Notes under the pieces: model-generated
The model's input: only the letters and a program-made list of their open reading frames with translations
What the model was told of the DNA's origin: nothing
Database searches by the model: none
Shown here: positions 1-10,033 of the stretch, in pieces
Position numbering within the stretch: position 1 is the first letter of the stretch
Layout: each line of letters starts with the position of its first letter
Position numbers and translations under genes: made by a program
DNA from: Amycolatopsis pittospori
Lineage (GTDB): Bacteria; Actinomycetota; Actinomycetes; Mycobacteriales; Pseudonocardiaceae
Length of the DNA stretch: 64,000 nt
Direction: 5' to 3'
NCBI RefSeq assembly: GCF_013870525.1
Contig: NZ_JACBXD010000009.1
Location: forward strand, 81,785 to 145,784

Positions 1-1
1 G

Positions 2-1156
2 CTGCGCCGAAGTTTCGTCGCGATCGCTTGTGCCACTTTGCTTTCCGTCACCGCCTTCCCGGCGGCGGCCGGAACGGCGGATCCGCGTCAGACGGCGATG
101 GACGCGGCGGTCGCCGCGGGCATCCCGGGAATGGTCGCGGTCGCCGACGACTTCCGCGGCGTCAGCGGCGTCGCGGACATCACCCGGCCCGGCAAGCCCA
201 GCGCGTCGGGCCGATGGCGGGTCGCGAGCGTTTCCAAGGTCTTCGTCGCGACGCTGGTCCTGCAGCTCGCGGCCGAAAAGCGCGTCGGGCTCGACGAGCC
301 CGTCCAGCGCTACCTGCCCGGACTGCTGCCCTATCCGGAGCCGATCACCGTCCGCCAGCTGTTGCAGCACACCAGCGGACTTCCGCGCGACCTGCATCCC
401 GACGACACCTGGGCGACGTGGCCGGAGATCGACACCGAACGCTTTCAGCACTTCGACAGCGACGACCAGATCCGCCTGAGTACGTCGAAGCAACCGCTGG
501 TGTTCAAGCCCGGCGCGGGCTGGGCGTATTCCAACACCGGCTACAACGTCCTCGGCCTGCTCGTCGAGAAGACCACCCGCAAGCCGCTGGAGCGGGTGCT
601 GGCCGAGCGCATCACCGGCCCGCTGCACCTGCGCGACACCTCGCTGCCCCGTGACTTCCCGTTCCTGATCCGCCCGGCCGCCCGCGGCTACGAGCAGCTG
701 TACGACGCACCGCGTGGCCTCACCGACGTCACCATCTACAACTACTCCCGCTACTACGGCGCGGGAGGCATGGTGTCCTCGGGCGCCGACCTCAACCGCT
801 TCTTCGACGCCCTGCTCGGCGGCCGTCTGCTGCCCGCGGACCTGCTCGCGCAGATGAAGACGACGGTCGCGGCGGGCGGCATGGAGTACGGCCTCGGTCT
901 GATGAAGCTGAACCTCAAGACCGCGGGCATCTGCGCGGAGGACATCACCATCTGGGGTCACGGCGGCGACCTGCCCGGCTACAACACCCTCAGCTTCCGG
1001 GACGAATCCGGCAAGAACATCTCCACTCTGGCCACAGTGGACCTCACGGCTTCCCCGGAGGCCGCGCTCAAACGCCAGTTGCCGATGATCAGCGAGTTCT
1101 GCGCGCCGGTGTTGCCCGCGCGGGCCACCGCCCAGGCCCCGGTGCCCAGCTTGTAG
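2..1156 (+). CDS. Secreted beta-lactamase-family serine hydrolase (5' truncated)
   Basis: The reading frame is open to the left edge and the first visible residues (LRRSFVAIACATLL) form a signal peptide lacking only the first codon or so, so the true start lies just outside the window. Three motifs of the class C beta-lactamase/D,D-peptidase fold are visible: S-V-S-K at 227-238 (nucleophile Ser and Lys), Y-S-N at 527-535 and H-G-G at 959-967. An exported serine hydrolase acting on peptidoglycan or beta-lactam-like esters is likely; the exact substrate cannot be read from sequence. Such proteins are often annotated as D-alanyl-D-alanine carboxypeptidase or esterase. It ends 19 bp before deoC, on the same strand. 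Confidence 0.85.
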   Translation: MRRSFVAIACATLLSVTAFPAAAGTADPRQTAMDAAVAAGIPGMVAVADDFRGVSGVADITRPGKPSASGRWRVASVSKVFVATLVLQLAAEKRVGLDEPVQRYLPGLLPYPEPITVRQLLQHTSGLPRDLHPDDTWATWPEIDTERFQHFDSDDQIRLSTSKQPLVFKPGAGWAYSNTGYNVLGLLVEKTTRKPLERVLAERITGPLHLRDTSLPRDFPFLIRPAARGYEQLYDAPRGLTDVTIYNYSRYYGAGGMVSSGADLNRFFDALLGGRLLPADLLAQMKTTVAAGGMEYGLGLMKLNLKTAGICAEDITIWGHGGDLPGYNTLSFRDESGKNISTLATVDLTASPEAALKRQLPMISEFCAPVLPARATAQAPVPSL

Positions 1157-1175
1157 GCCGCCTACACTCACCCGT

Positions 1176-2150
1176 ATGACAGCTACGACCAGCTCGTCAG
1201 CGGTGCCGGCCACCCCGGCGCCGCTGACGGACGCGACTCGCGACGAGGCGAGCCTGCGCCGGTTCCTGCACGGGCTGCCTGGTGTCGACCAGGTCGGCGT
1301 CGAGCAGCGGGCGGCGGGCCTCGGCACGCGCAGCATCAAGAAGGCCGCCAAACTCTGGGCGATCGACACCGCCATCTCGATGGTCGATTTGACGACCCTC
1401 GAAGGCGCCGACACCCGGGGCAAGGTCCGCGCGCTGGCCGCGAAGGCCAAGCGCCCGGATCCGGAACGGGCGGACACTCCGCGGGTCGCGGCCGTCTGCG
1501 TGTACCCGGACATGGTCGAGACGGCCGTCGACGCGCTCCGCGGCACCGGCATCCACGTCGCGAGTGTGGCCACCGGTTTCCCGGCGGGCCGCACGAGCCG
1601 CGAGATCAAGCTGGCCGACACGAAGATCGCCGTCGACGCCGGTGCCGCCGAGGTCGACATGGTGATCGACCGCGGCGCCTTCCTGGAGGGCCGCTACATG
1701 GCGGTCTTCGAGGAGATCCAGGCCATCAAGGCCGCCTGTGGCAGCGCTCACCTGAAGGTCATCCTCGAAACCGGTGAGCTGGCCACCTACGACAACGTCC
1801 GCCGCGCCTCCTGGCTCGCGTTGCTGGCGGGCGGCGACTTCATCAAGACCTCCACCGGCAAGGTCTCGCCCGCCGCGACGCTGCCGGTCACCCATGTGAT
1901 GCTGCAGGCCGTCCGCGACTGGTTCGTCCAGAGCGGCGAACTGCGCGGGGTCAAACCCGCCGGCGGCATCCGGACGACCAAGGACGCGATCAAGTACCTG
2001 GTCGCGGTGCACGAGGTCGCCGGTGAGCAGTGGCTGAACCCGGACCTGTTCCGCTTCGGGGCGTCCAGCCTGCTCAACGACCTCCTGCTGCAGCGCCGCA
2101 CCCAGGCCGACGGCCACTACAGCGGCCCCGACTACGTGACGGTGGACTGA
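1176..2150 (+). CDS. deoC: Deoxyribose-phosphate aldolase
   Basis: Cleaves 2-deoxy-D-ribose 5-phosphate to glyceraldehyde 3-phosphate and acetaldehyde, the last step of deoxynucleoside catabolism, in the cytoplasm. The class I aldolase active site is intact: Asp161 in EVDMVID, Schiff-base Lys224 in FIKTSTGK and Lys260 in GVKPAGGIR. At 324 aa it belongs to the longer DeoC form, with an N-terminal extension of about 70 residues. The ATG has little Shine-Dalgarno sequence. The aldehyde dehydrogenase gene starts 3 bp after the stop, so the acetaldehyde released can be oxidised by its neighbour; this coupling is inferred from context. Confidence 0.95.
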   Translation: MTATTSSSAVPATPAPLTDATRDEASLRRFLHGLPGVDQVGVEQRAAGLGTRSIKKAAKLWAIDTAISMVDLTTLEGADTRGKVRALAAKAKRPDPERADTPRVAAVCVYPDMVETAVDALRGTGIHVASVATGFPAGRTSREIKLADTKIAVDAGAAEVDMVIDRGAFLEGRYMAVFEEIQAIKAACGSAHLKVILETGELATYDNVRRASWLALLAGGDFIKTSTGKVSPAATLPVTHVMLQAVRDWFVQSGELRGVKPAGGIRTTKDAIKYLVAVHEVAGEQWLNPDLFRFGASSLLNDLLLQRRTQADGHYSGPDYVTVD

Positions 2151-2153
2151 TCC

Positions 2154-3579
<1,426 letters not shown>

Positions 3580-3587
<8 letters not shown>

Positions 3588-4446
3588 CCGTATTTCGGTG
3601 GCGAAGACCTACAAACTCTACGTCGGCGGCAAGTTCCCGCGCTCGGAATCCGGCCGGGTCTACCCGGTCTCCGACGCCAAGGGCAAGTTCCTGGCGAACG
3701 CCTCGCACGCCTCCCGCAAGGACGTCCGTGACGCGGTTTCGGCCGCCCGCAAGGCTTTCGGCGGCTGGTCGGCGGCGACCGCCTACAACCGCGGCCAGGT
3801 GCTGTACCGCGTGGCGGAGGTGCTCGAAGGACGTCGCGAGCAGTTCGTCGCGGAGGTTTCGGCGTCCGAAGGCGTCGCGGTGAAGAAGGCACAGTCCCTT
3901 GTGGACGCGTCGATCGACCGCTGGGTCTGGTACGCGGGCTGGACGGACAAGATCGCGACCGTACTCGGCGGCGCCAACCCCGTCGCGGGACCGTACTTCT
4001 CTTTCACCGTCCCGGAACCGACCGGCGTCGTCGGCGTGCTGGCGCCGCAGCAGTCGTCGTTGCTGGGCCTGGTGAGCGTTCTCGCCCCGGTGCTGGCGAC
4101 GGGTTCGACCGCGGTGGTCGTCTCCAGCGCGGAGCGACCGCTGCCCGCGATCACGCTTTCGGAGGTCCTGGCGACGTCCGACCTGCCCGGCGGGGTGGCG
4201 AACATCCTGACCGGACGGGCGTCGGAACTCGGTTCGTGGCTGGCGTCGCACGCCGACGTCAACGCCCTCGACCCGACCGGCGCCGAGCCCGCGGCCCGGG
4301 CGGACCTGGCGCGCGACGCCGCCGGCACCGTGAAGCGCGTCCTGACCGTCCCGGACGCCGAGCCGGACTGGACCGCCGACGCCGACATCTCACGCCTGCG
4401 CCGGTACCTGGAAGCGAAGACCGTCTGGCACCCGCTGGGCGTCTGA
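3580..4446 (+). CDS. Truncated, probably non-catalytic aldehyde dehydrogenase-like protein
   Basis: The ATG at 3580 lies inside the end of the upstream ALDH gene and has a good GGAGG nine bases upstream (3566-3570), which decides the start. The 288-aa product follows the N-terminal half of an ALDH (YVGGKF, ARKAFGGWS, the VGVLAPQQSSL region, LSEVL, NILTGRASELGSWLASH) and then departs. There is no FTGS, no ELGGK glutamate and no catalytic cysteine block, and the protein ends about 190 residues short of the family length. The shortened frame is clean, with no stop-ridden remainder downstream, so it looks like a maintained partner or pseudoenzyme rather than fresh decay. A structural subunit for the upstream ALDH is one possibility. 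Confidence 0.85.
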
Positions 4447-4455
4447 CCCCCTGCC

Positions 4456-4475
4456 GCATTTAGTCCTCTGAATGC
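4456..4475. repeat. Short extragenic palindrome, GCATTTAG-TCCT-CTGAATGC
   Basis: An imperfect 20-bp palindrome (8-bp arms, one mismatch, 4-nt centre) 10 bp after the ALDH-like stop codon. It is one of a family found across the window and, with the copy at 4574-4593, brackets the hairpin at 4490-4540. Confidence 0.75.
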
Positions 4476-4489
4476 GCTTGGTCACCGTG

Positions 4490-4540
4490 CCGTGAAGGCC
4501 TCCTTGCCTACCTTGAGGGTAGGGAAGGAGGCCTTCACGG
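4490..4540. terminator. Long hairpin of the GTGAAGGCC family between convergent genes
   Basis: A 16-bp perfect stem (CCGTGAAGGCCTCCTT and its complement) encloses a 19-nt loop. It lies between the 3' ends of the ALDH-like gene and the leftward TetR gene, so it can stop transcription in both directions. No T-run follows. Related hairpins occur at 21726, 32847, 33963 and 48158. Confidence 0.7.
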
Positions 4541-4573
4541 ACATCTGGGCTCGGCGCCCGCTGGGCACGCATC

Positions 4574-4593
4574 GCATTTAGAGGACTAAATGC
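4574..4593. repeat. Short extragenic palindrome, GCATTTAG-AGGA-CTAAATGC
   Basis: Perfect 8-bp arms around AGGA. The copy at 4456 reads TCCT in its centre, so the two elements are inverted relative to each other and could extend the hairpin between them into one long structure. Confidence 0.75.
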
Positions 4594-4603
4594 GTGAAAG
4601 GGA

Positions 4604-5239
4604 TCAGGGGTCCAGGTCGGAGCCGGTCAGCGGCCGCCCGGGGAGCGACTCGCCCCGCCCCGCCCGGAGGCCGTCGATCATGATGCCGATACAGCGCCGG
4701 GTCGCCATCCGGGCGACTTCCTCGTTCTTGCCCGGCATCTGCCGTAGCAGGGTCGCGAACAACATCGCCACGTCACCGGTGGCGACGTCCGTCCGCAGTT
4801 CGCCCTCGGCCTGGGCACCACGCACGAAACCGTCCAGCACCAGGACCAGGTCGTCCCGCAGGGCCTTGATCGAGGGATCGCTCTTCAGGATCGCCAGCGC
4901 CCGCGGTGACACCATCGCGAGTTGGACGCTCAGCTGAAGTTCCATCGACTGGTGAAGCAGCCGGATCAGGGCATCCCAATCGGACGCCTCCTGATCCTTC
5001 GCCGCCTTCGCGTCGACTAGGACCCTGTCGAAGTTGTCGACGGCGACCGCACGGATCAGCGCGTCCCGGTCCGGGAAACGCCGGTAAAGGGTGCCGACGC
5101 CGACCCCGGCCGAGCGGGCGATCTCCTCCATCGGAACCTCGGCCCCTTGAGCTGCGAAGATCACTCTCGCGGCCGCGAGGATCTGGTCCCGGTTCCGGCG
5201 CGCGTCGGCGCGCAAGCGGGTCTCCGGGTCGGCTGTCAT
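4604..5239 (-). CDS. TetR-family transcriptional regulator
   Basis: A 211-aa protein with an N-terminal TetR helix-turn-helix (RDQILAAARVIFAAQGAEVPMEEIARSAGVGVGTLYRRFPDRDALI, residues about 15-60) and a helical C-terminal ligand/dimer domain. The ATG at 5239 gives the usual TetR length; the frame is open further upstream but that extension looks unlike protein. The gene is transcribed away from the P450-ferredoxin pair, so it probably represses that operon and itself. A candidate operator dyad lies at 5366-5392. Confidence 0.9.
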   Translation of the reverse strand: MTADPETRLRADARRNRDQILAAARVIFAAQGAEVPMEEIARSAGVGVGTLYRRFPDRDALIRAVAVDNFDRVLVDAKAAKDQEASDWDALIRLLHQSMELQLSVQLAMVSPRALAILKSDPSIKALRDDLVLVLDGFVRGAQAEGELRTDVATGDVAMLFATLLRQMPGKNEEVARMATRRCIGIMIDGLRAGRGESLPGRPLTGSDLDP

Positions 5240-5365
5240 GGTCCTCGCCTCTCGATGGTGCTTCGGCGCGGTGATTCTCGCACGTACGGCCGCGCACTTC
5301 ACGCTTCCCGGGAAACCACCCCTTCGCGAGTGGACGACCTGTCTCCACTTGAGTACCTTGGATCT

Positions 5366-5392
5366 GGTAAGCGGAATGAAATCATCCGCATA
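5366..5392. promoter_or_regulatory. Candidate TetR operator between regulator and P450
   Basis: An inverted repeat of the form GTA-N-GCGGA-N9-TCCGC-N-TAC lies 64 bp upstream of the P450 start and 127 bp upstream of the TetR start. Eight of nine arm positions pair. The divergent arrangement makes it the best operator candidate in this gap; binding is not shown by sequence alone. Confidence 0.45.
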
Positions 5393-5455
5393 CGTTTTGG
5401 GGTCTCCTGTCCGATAACGCCCGAGCCCACCCGACACCTGGGGAAGGACAACCCG

Positions 5456-6673
5456 ATGACTGACGTCGAAGAAACCACCGCCACGCTGCCGCTGGCCCGA
5501 AAATGCCCGTTTTCGCCTCCTCCGGAATATCAAAGGCTTCGCGAGGAAAGTCCGATTTCACGGGTCGGCCTGCCTTCCGGGCAGACGGCCTGGGCGCTGA
5601 CCAGGCTCGAAGACATCCGCGAAATGCTGAGCAGCCCGCATTTCAGTTCCGACCGGCAGAATCCGGCGTTCCCGCTGATGGTGGCGCGGCAGATCCGCCG
5701 CGACGACAAGAAACCTTTCCGGCCGTCCCTGATCGGGATGGACCCGCCGGAGCACGGCCAGGCCCGGCGCGAGGTCGTCGGCGAATTCACGGTCAAGCGG
5801 ATGAAGGCGCTGCAGCCCCGAATCCAGCAGATCGTCGACGAGCACATCGACGCCATCCTCGCCGGCCCCAAACCGGTCGACCTCGTGAAGGCGCTTTCCC
5901 TGCCCGTCCCGTCACTGGTGATCTGCGAACAACTCGGCGTCCCCTATTCGGACCACGAGTTCTTCCAGGCCTGCAGTTCCAAACTGCTCAGCCGCGAGGT
6001 CAGCGCGGAAGAGCGGATGGAGGCGTTCGAGAAACTCGAGGCCTACCTCGACGAACTCGTGACTAAGAAAGAAGCGAACGCCACCGAGGACGACCTCCTC
6101 GGCCGCCAGATCCTGAAGCAGCGGGAATCGGGCAAGGAAGACCACGACGACCTCGTCGGTCTGGCGTTCCTGCTGCTCATCGCCGGGCACGAGACGACGG
6201 CGAACATGATCTCGCTCGGCACGGTGACCCTTCTGGAGAACCCCGAGGAGCTCGCGAAGATCAAGGCGGACCCGGGCAAGACCCTTCCCGCGATCGAAGA
6301 ACTCCTTCGCGTCTTCACCATCGCGGAGACGGCGACCTCGCGGTTCGCCACGGCCGACGTCGAGATCGGCGGCACGCTCATCCGCGCAGGCGAAGGTGTC
6401 GTCGGGCTGAGCAACGCGGGCAACCACGACCCGGACGGCTTCGAGAACCCGGACGACTTCGACATCGAGCGCGGCGCGCGGCACCACGTCGCCTTCGGTT
6501 TCGGGGCGCACCAGTGTCTCGGCCAGAATCTGGCGCGGATGGAACTCCAGATCGTGTTCGACACGTTGTTCAGCCGTATTCCGGGGATCAAGGTCGCCGT
6601 TCCCGTCGACGAACTGCCGTTCAAGCACGATTCGTCGATCTACGGCCTCCACGAGCTTCCCGTCACCTGGTAG
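5456..6673 (+). CDS. Cytochrome P450 monooxygenase
   Basis: A 405-aa bacterial class I P450. The I-helix oxygen-binding motif AGHETT is at residues 243-248, the K-helix E-x-x-R appears in EELLR, and the heme pocket is FGFGAHQCLG with Cys354 as thiolate ligand. The start at 5456 has GGGGAAGGA about 8 bases upstream. It resembles the CYP105-like soluble enzymes of actinomycetes; the substrate is unknown. The ferredoxin gene follows after 9 bp and supplies electrons. No ferredoxin reductase is encoded here, so a shared reductase must serve it. Confidence 0.95.
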   Translation: MTDVEETTATLPLARKCPFSPPPEYQRLREESPISRVGLPSGQTAWALTRLEDIREMLSSPHFSSDRQNPAFPLMVARQIRRDDKKPFRPSLIGMDPPEHGQARREVVGEFTVKRMKALQPRIQQIVDEHIDAILAGPKPVDLVKALSLPVPSLVICEQLGVPYSDHEFFQACSSKLLSREVSAEERMEAFEKLEAYLDELVTKKEANATEDDLLGRQILKQRESGKEDHDDLVGLAFLLLIAGHETTANMISLGTVTLLENPEELAKIKADPGKTLPAIEELLRVFTIAETATSRFATADVEIGGTLIRAGEGVVGLSNAGNHDPDGFENPDDFDIERGARHHVAFGFGAHQCLGQNLARMELQIVFDTLFSRIPGIKVAVPVDELPFKHDSSIYGLHELPVTW

Positions 6674-6682
6674 GGAGGACGC

Positions 6683-6877
6683 ATGAAGATCATCGCGGAC
6701 ACCGGGAGGTGTGTGGGCGCGGGCCAGTGTGTGCTCACCGATCCCGACCTGTTCGATCAGAGCGAGGACGACGGGACGGTCATCGTGCTGGTCCCCGAGC
6801 CCGAAGGCGAAGCGGCGGAGGAGAACGCGCGCACGGCCGTGCACATCTGCCCGAGCCAGGCCTTGTCTCTCGCCTAA
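6683..6877 (+). CDS. [3Fe-4S] ferredoxin partner of the P450
   Basis: A 64-aa acidic ferredoxin with the three-cysteine pattern of P450-linked [3Fe-4S] ferredoxins: Cys10, Cys16 (C-x5-C, the second canonical position replaced by Gly-Ala) and Cys56 followed by Pro. A GGGAGGA ribosome site fills the 9-bp gap after the P450 stop, so the two are co-translated. It passes electrons from a reductase to the adjacent P450. Confidence 0.93.
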   Translation: MKIIADTGRCVGAGQCVLTDPDLFDQSEDDGTVIVLVPEPEGEAAEENARTAVHICPSQALSLA

Positions 6878-6882
6878 GTGGG

Positions 6883-6930
6883 GGTCGTGAGTGGCGATTC
6901 GGGTTCTAACCCGAATCGCCACTCACGACC
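6883..6930. terminator. 48-bp perfect palindrome between convergent operons
   Basis: Two 23-bp arms beginning GGTCGTGAGTGGCGATTCGG are exact complements around a CT centre. It sits 5 bp after the ferredoxin stop and 15 bp before the end of the leftward ABC permease gene. A bidirectional terminator is the simplest role. It lacks a T-run, and its arm sequence is unrelated to the GTGAAGGCC hairpins. Confidence 0.7.
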
Positions 6931-6945
6931 ATCCCGACCCAAGGC

Positions 6946-7761
6946 CTACTTGACCGCGCCCATCGACAGGCCGCGGACGAGGTGGTTCTGCGCGATCCAG
7001 CCGACGATCATCACCGGGAGTGACGCGAGCAGGGCGGCCGCGGACAGCTGCGCCCAGTACAGCCCTTCACTGGTGATGAACCCGACCAGGAACACCGGCA
7101 CCGTCCCGGCACGCGCGGCGGTGAGGTTGACCGAGTAGAAGAACTCGGTCCACGAGAAGATCACGCAGATCAGCGCGGTCGCGGCCACGCCCGGCGCGAC
7201 GACCGGCATGATGATCTTCCGGAGCAGGATCGGCAGGGTCGCACCGTCGATCCGGCCCGCTTCGATCATCTCGTGCGGCACTTCGAGGAAGAACGACCGC
7301 ATCATCCAGATGGCCAGCGGCAGGTTCATCGACGTGTACAGGATGATCAGCGCCCACACGTTGTCCAGCAGCTGCGTGTTCTGCGAGATCACGTACAGCG
7401 GGATGATCGCCGCCACGATCGGCAGCATCTTCGTCGACAGGAAGAAGCCGAGGGCGTTGCTCGTCCCCTTCACCGGCGCCAGCGACAGCGCGTACGCCGC
7501 CGGGATTCCCAGCAGCAGCACGAAAAGCGTCGAAACGACGGTGACGAACGCGGAGTTCGAGAGGTACGGGAGGAATCCGCGTTCGAGCACCCCGGCGAAC
7601 TGGTCCAGCGTCGGCTCGAAGAACAGCCGCGGCGGATCGGTGTAGGCGTCGGCCTCCTGTTTGAACGCCGTGAGGATCATCCACAGCAGCGGGAACACGA
7701 ACAGGATCGCGATCACCCAGGTCACGGCCGTCAGCGCGCCCGGACCGAACCGGCGGTTCAT
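6946..7761 (-). CDS. Sugar ABC transporter permease (MalG-type)
   Basis: A 271-aa inner-membrane permease of carbohydrate-uptake class 1 importers, with about six transmembrane segments and the EAA loop EAGRIDGATLPILLRKIIMPVVAPG that docks the ATPase. The start codon overlaps the upstream permease stop by 4 bp (ATGA). It is the last gene of the leftward operon dehydrogenase, binding lipoprotein, permease, permease. No ATPase gene is present, so a shared MsiK-like ATPase is probably used, as known in actinomycetes. Confidence 0.93.
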   Translation of the reverse strand: MNRRFGPGALTAVTWVIAILFVFPLLWMILTAFKQEADAYTDPPRLFFEPTLDQFAGVLERGFLPYLSNSAFVTVVSTLFVLLLGIPAAYALSLAPVKGTSNALGFFLSTKMLPIVAAIIPLYVISQNTQLLDNVWALIILYTSMNLPLAIWMMRSFFLEVPHEMIEAGRIDGATLPILLRKIIMPVVAPGVAATALICVIFSWTEFFYSVNLTAARAGTVPVFLVGFITSEGLYWAQLSAAALLASLPVMIVGWIAQNHLVRGLSMGAVK

Positions 7762-8693
7762 TTCGCACCTCCCTGGACGGAGAACGCACGGAACATCAGT
7801 CGCAGCGCGAAGGTCGCCACGATCATCGTCAGGATCACGACGATCACGCCCATCGCGGACGACTGCCCGATGTCGAAACCTTGGAACGCGCGCTGATAGA
7901 TGTAGAAGGGCAGGTTCGTGCTGGCCGTACCCGGCCCGCCCTGTGTCATCAGGAAGATCGCGTCGAAGCTGTTCACGATGTAGATCGCGCCCAGCAGCGT
8001 CGCCAGCTGCAGGAACCGGCTCAGATGCGGCAGGGTGATCAGGGAGAACGTCCGCCAGCGGCCGGCGCCGTCGACCGACGCGGCCTCCAGCACGTCCTTG
8101 GGCTGGCTCTGCAGCCCGGCCAGGATCAGCAGCATCATGAACGGCGTCCACTGCCAGACGACCTGGGCCATCACCGCGGCGAGCGGGAACTCCGAAAGCC
8201 AGTCGACGTCCGTGCCGAACACGAAGTGCAGCAAGCCGTACGTCGGGTCGAACATCGTCGTCTTCCACAGCAGCGCGCCCGCCGCGGGGAGGATCAGGAA
8301 CGGCGTGATCAGCAAGGTCCGGACGACGCCACGGCCGAGGAACTTACGGTCGAGCAGGATCGCGAGTCCCAGGCCGAGCAGCAGCGAGAAGAACACGCAG
8401 ACGACCGTGAGGACGACGGTGTTCAGCAACGCGCCGAGGAACGTCGAGTCGGCGAAGACGTCGATGTAGTTCTGCAGTCCGACGAAATGCCGGGAGCCCG
8501 GCCGGACCAGGTTCCACGACTGGAACGAGTAGATCACCGTCAGCACGAACGGAAGCTGGGTGACGGCGACGACGAACAGCAACGCCGGCAGCAGCGGGAG
8601 CCTTCGTTTGAACGGCGTGTCGGTGCCTCGCTTCGGAGCCGCCGTCTTGGCGTGGGCGGGCTCGGTGCGGGCAGGAGCGGAGAGCGTGGACAT
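7758..8693 (-). CDS. Sugar ABC transporter permease (MalF-type)
   Basis: A 311-aa permease with about six transmembrane helices and the EAA motif EAASVDGAGRWRTFSLITLP. The start at 8693 (MSTLSAPARTEP) is fixed by a one-base TGATG-type overlap with the stop of the binding-protein gene upstream. It pairs with the MalG-type subunit to form the translocation channel of the importer. Confidence 0.93.
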   Translation of the reverse strand: MSTLSAPARTEPAHAKTAAPKRGTDTPFKRRLPLLPALLFVVAVTQLPFVLTVIYSFQSWNLVRPGSRHFVGLQNYIDVFADSTFLGALLNTVVLTVVCVFFSLLLGLGLAILLDRKFLGRGVVRTLLITPFLILPAAGALLWKTTMFDPTYGLLHFVFGTDVDWLSEFPLAAVMAQVVWQWTPFMMLLILAGLQSQPKDVLEAASVDGAGRWRTFSLITLPHLSRFLQLATLLGAIYIVNSFDAIFLMTQGGPGTASTNLPFYIYQRAFQGFDIGQSSAMGVIVVILTMIVATFALRLMFRAFSVQGGAK

Positions 8694-10033
8694 CACTGCA
8701 CCTCCTGATACGACTTGCCGACGGTCTGCGCGTACTCCTGCGACTGTTTCAGTGCTTCGTCCACGGTGATCTGGCCCGCGATCGCCGCCGAAAGCTGCTG
8801 GCTCACGCGAGTGCCGAGATCCTGGAACTCGGGGATGCCGACGAACTGGATCCCGGGGTACGGCACCGGATTCGCCATCGCCTTCTGCTGGTTGGCGTCC
8901 GCGATCCCGTCGAGCGTGGGCTGCGCGTAGGCCTTGGCGGCCTCGCGATACTGAGGGATGTCGTAGGTCGACTTCCGCACTCCCGGCGGCACGCGGTTCC
9001 AGTCGCCGAACTGCTGGGCGACCCGCTGCACGTAGGCCTTGTCGGTCATCCAGGCCATGAACTTGAAGGCGGCGTCCTTGTCCTTGGCGACCTTCGGGAT
9101 CGCCAGCGCCCAGGTGTAGAGCCAGCCGCTCGCCTGCGTCTTCTCCACCGGTGCCGGGGCGTACCCGGACTTCCCGACGACCTTGCTGGCCGACGGATCC
9201 TCGTTGGTCCCGGCCATGACCGTCGCGTCGTACCACATCGCGGCCTGTCCCTGCGTGTACCGCGTGCCGCATTCGGAGAAGCCCGCGCTCGACGCGCCGA
9301 CCTCGCCGTGGTTCCGGACGAGGTTCACGTAGAACTCCGCGGCGGCCTTGAATTCCGGGCTGGTCAGCTTGGCGTTCCAGTCCTTGTCGAACCATTGCGC
9401 GCCGAAGGTGTTGGCGACCGTCGTGAACGGCGCGAGGCTCTCACCCCAGCCCGGCTTGCCGCGCAGGCAGATCCCGGCGAGGCCCTTCGACTTGTCGTCG
9501 AGTTTCGCCGCGAACTCGGCGATCTGCGACCAGGTCGGCTTGGCGGGCATCGTGATCCCGGCCTGTTCGAACAGATCCTTGCGGTAGGCCAGGAACGACG
9601 ATTCGCCGTAGAACGGCACCGCGTACATCGATCCGTTGTGCGACAAGGATTCCTTGATACTCGGGATGAAGTCGGCCGAGTCGTAGGAGGGATTCGCCGC
9701 GATATGCGGCTCGAGGTTTTCGAGCCAGCCGTTCGCCGCCCACTGCGGGGCTTCGTAGTTGCTGATCATGACGACGTCGAACTCGCCGCCTTCGGTGGCC
9801 GTCGACGCGGTGATCTTCGCGCGGGCCTGGTTTTCCGGCAGCGAGACGAACTTGAGGGTGACGCCGGGATTGGCCTTCTCGAACTCGCCCGAGAGCTCGA
9901 TGGCGTCCTTCATCTGCGGGTTCGCCACGATCCCGACCACGAGCGTCCGGTCACCGGTTCCGAGCGCACCCGCGCCCGCGCAGCCGGTGAGGGTCAGCAG
10001 AAGTACCGCGAGCAGAGCGACGGTTTTACGCAC
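8693..10033 (-). CDS. Extracellular sugar/polyol-binding lipoprotein
   Basis: A 446-aa solute-binding protein of the MalE/SmoE-like class. The N-terminus is a lipoprotein signal ending in LTGC with Cys18 as the lipidated residue. The mature part has the two-lobe binding-protein features (DVVMISNYEAPQWAANGWLENL, YGESSFLAYRKDLFEQAGI, GWLYTWALAIPK). Together with the following permeases it imports a sugar or sugar alcohol. The dehydrogenase encoded 8 bp into its start, and the SorC regulator, make a polyol the most likely ligand; that is inference. Confidence 0.93.
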   Translation of the reverse strand: MRKTVALLAVLLLTLTGCAGAGALGTGDRTLVVGIVANPQMKDAIELSGEFEKANPGVTLKFVSLPENQARAKITASTATEGGEFDVVMISNYEAPQWAANGWLENLEPHIAANPSYDSADFIPSIKESLSHNGSMYAVPFYGESSFLAYRKDLFEQAGITMPAKPTWSQIAEFAAKLDDKSKGLAGICLRGKPGWGESLAPFTTVANTFGAQWFDKDWNAKLTSPEFKAAAEFYVNLVRNHGEVGASSAGFSECGTRYTQGQAAMWYDATVMAGTNEDPSASKVVGKSGYAPAPVEKTQASGWLYTWALAIPKVAKDKDAAFKFMAWMTDKAYVQRVAQQFGDWNRVPPGVRKSTYDIPQYREAAKAYAQPTLDGIADANQQKAMANPVPYPGIQFVGIPEFQDLGTRVSQQLSAAIAGQITVDEALKQSQEYAQTVGKSYQEVQ

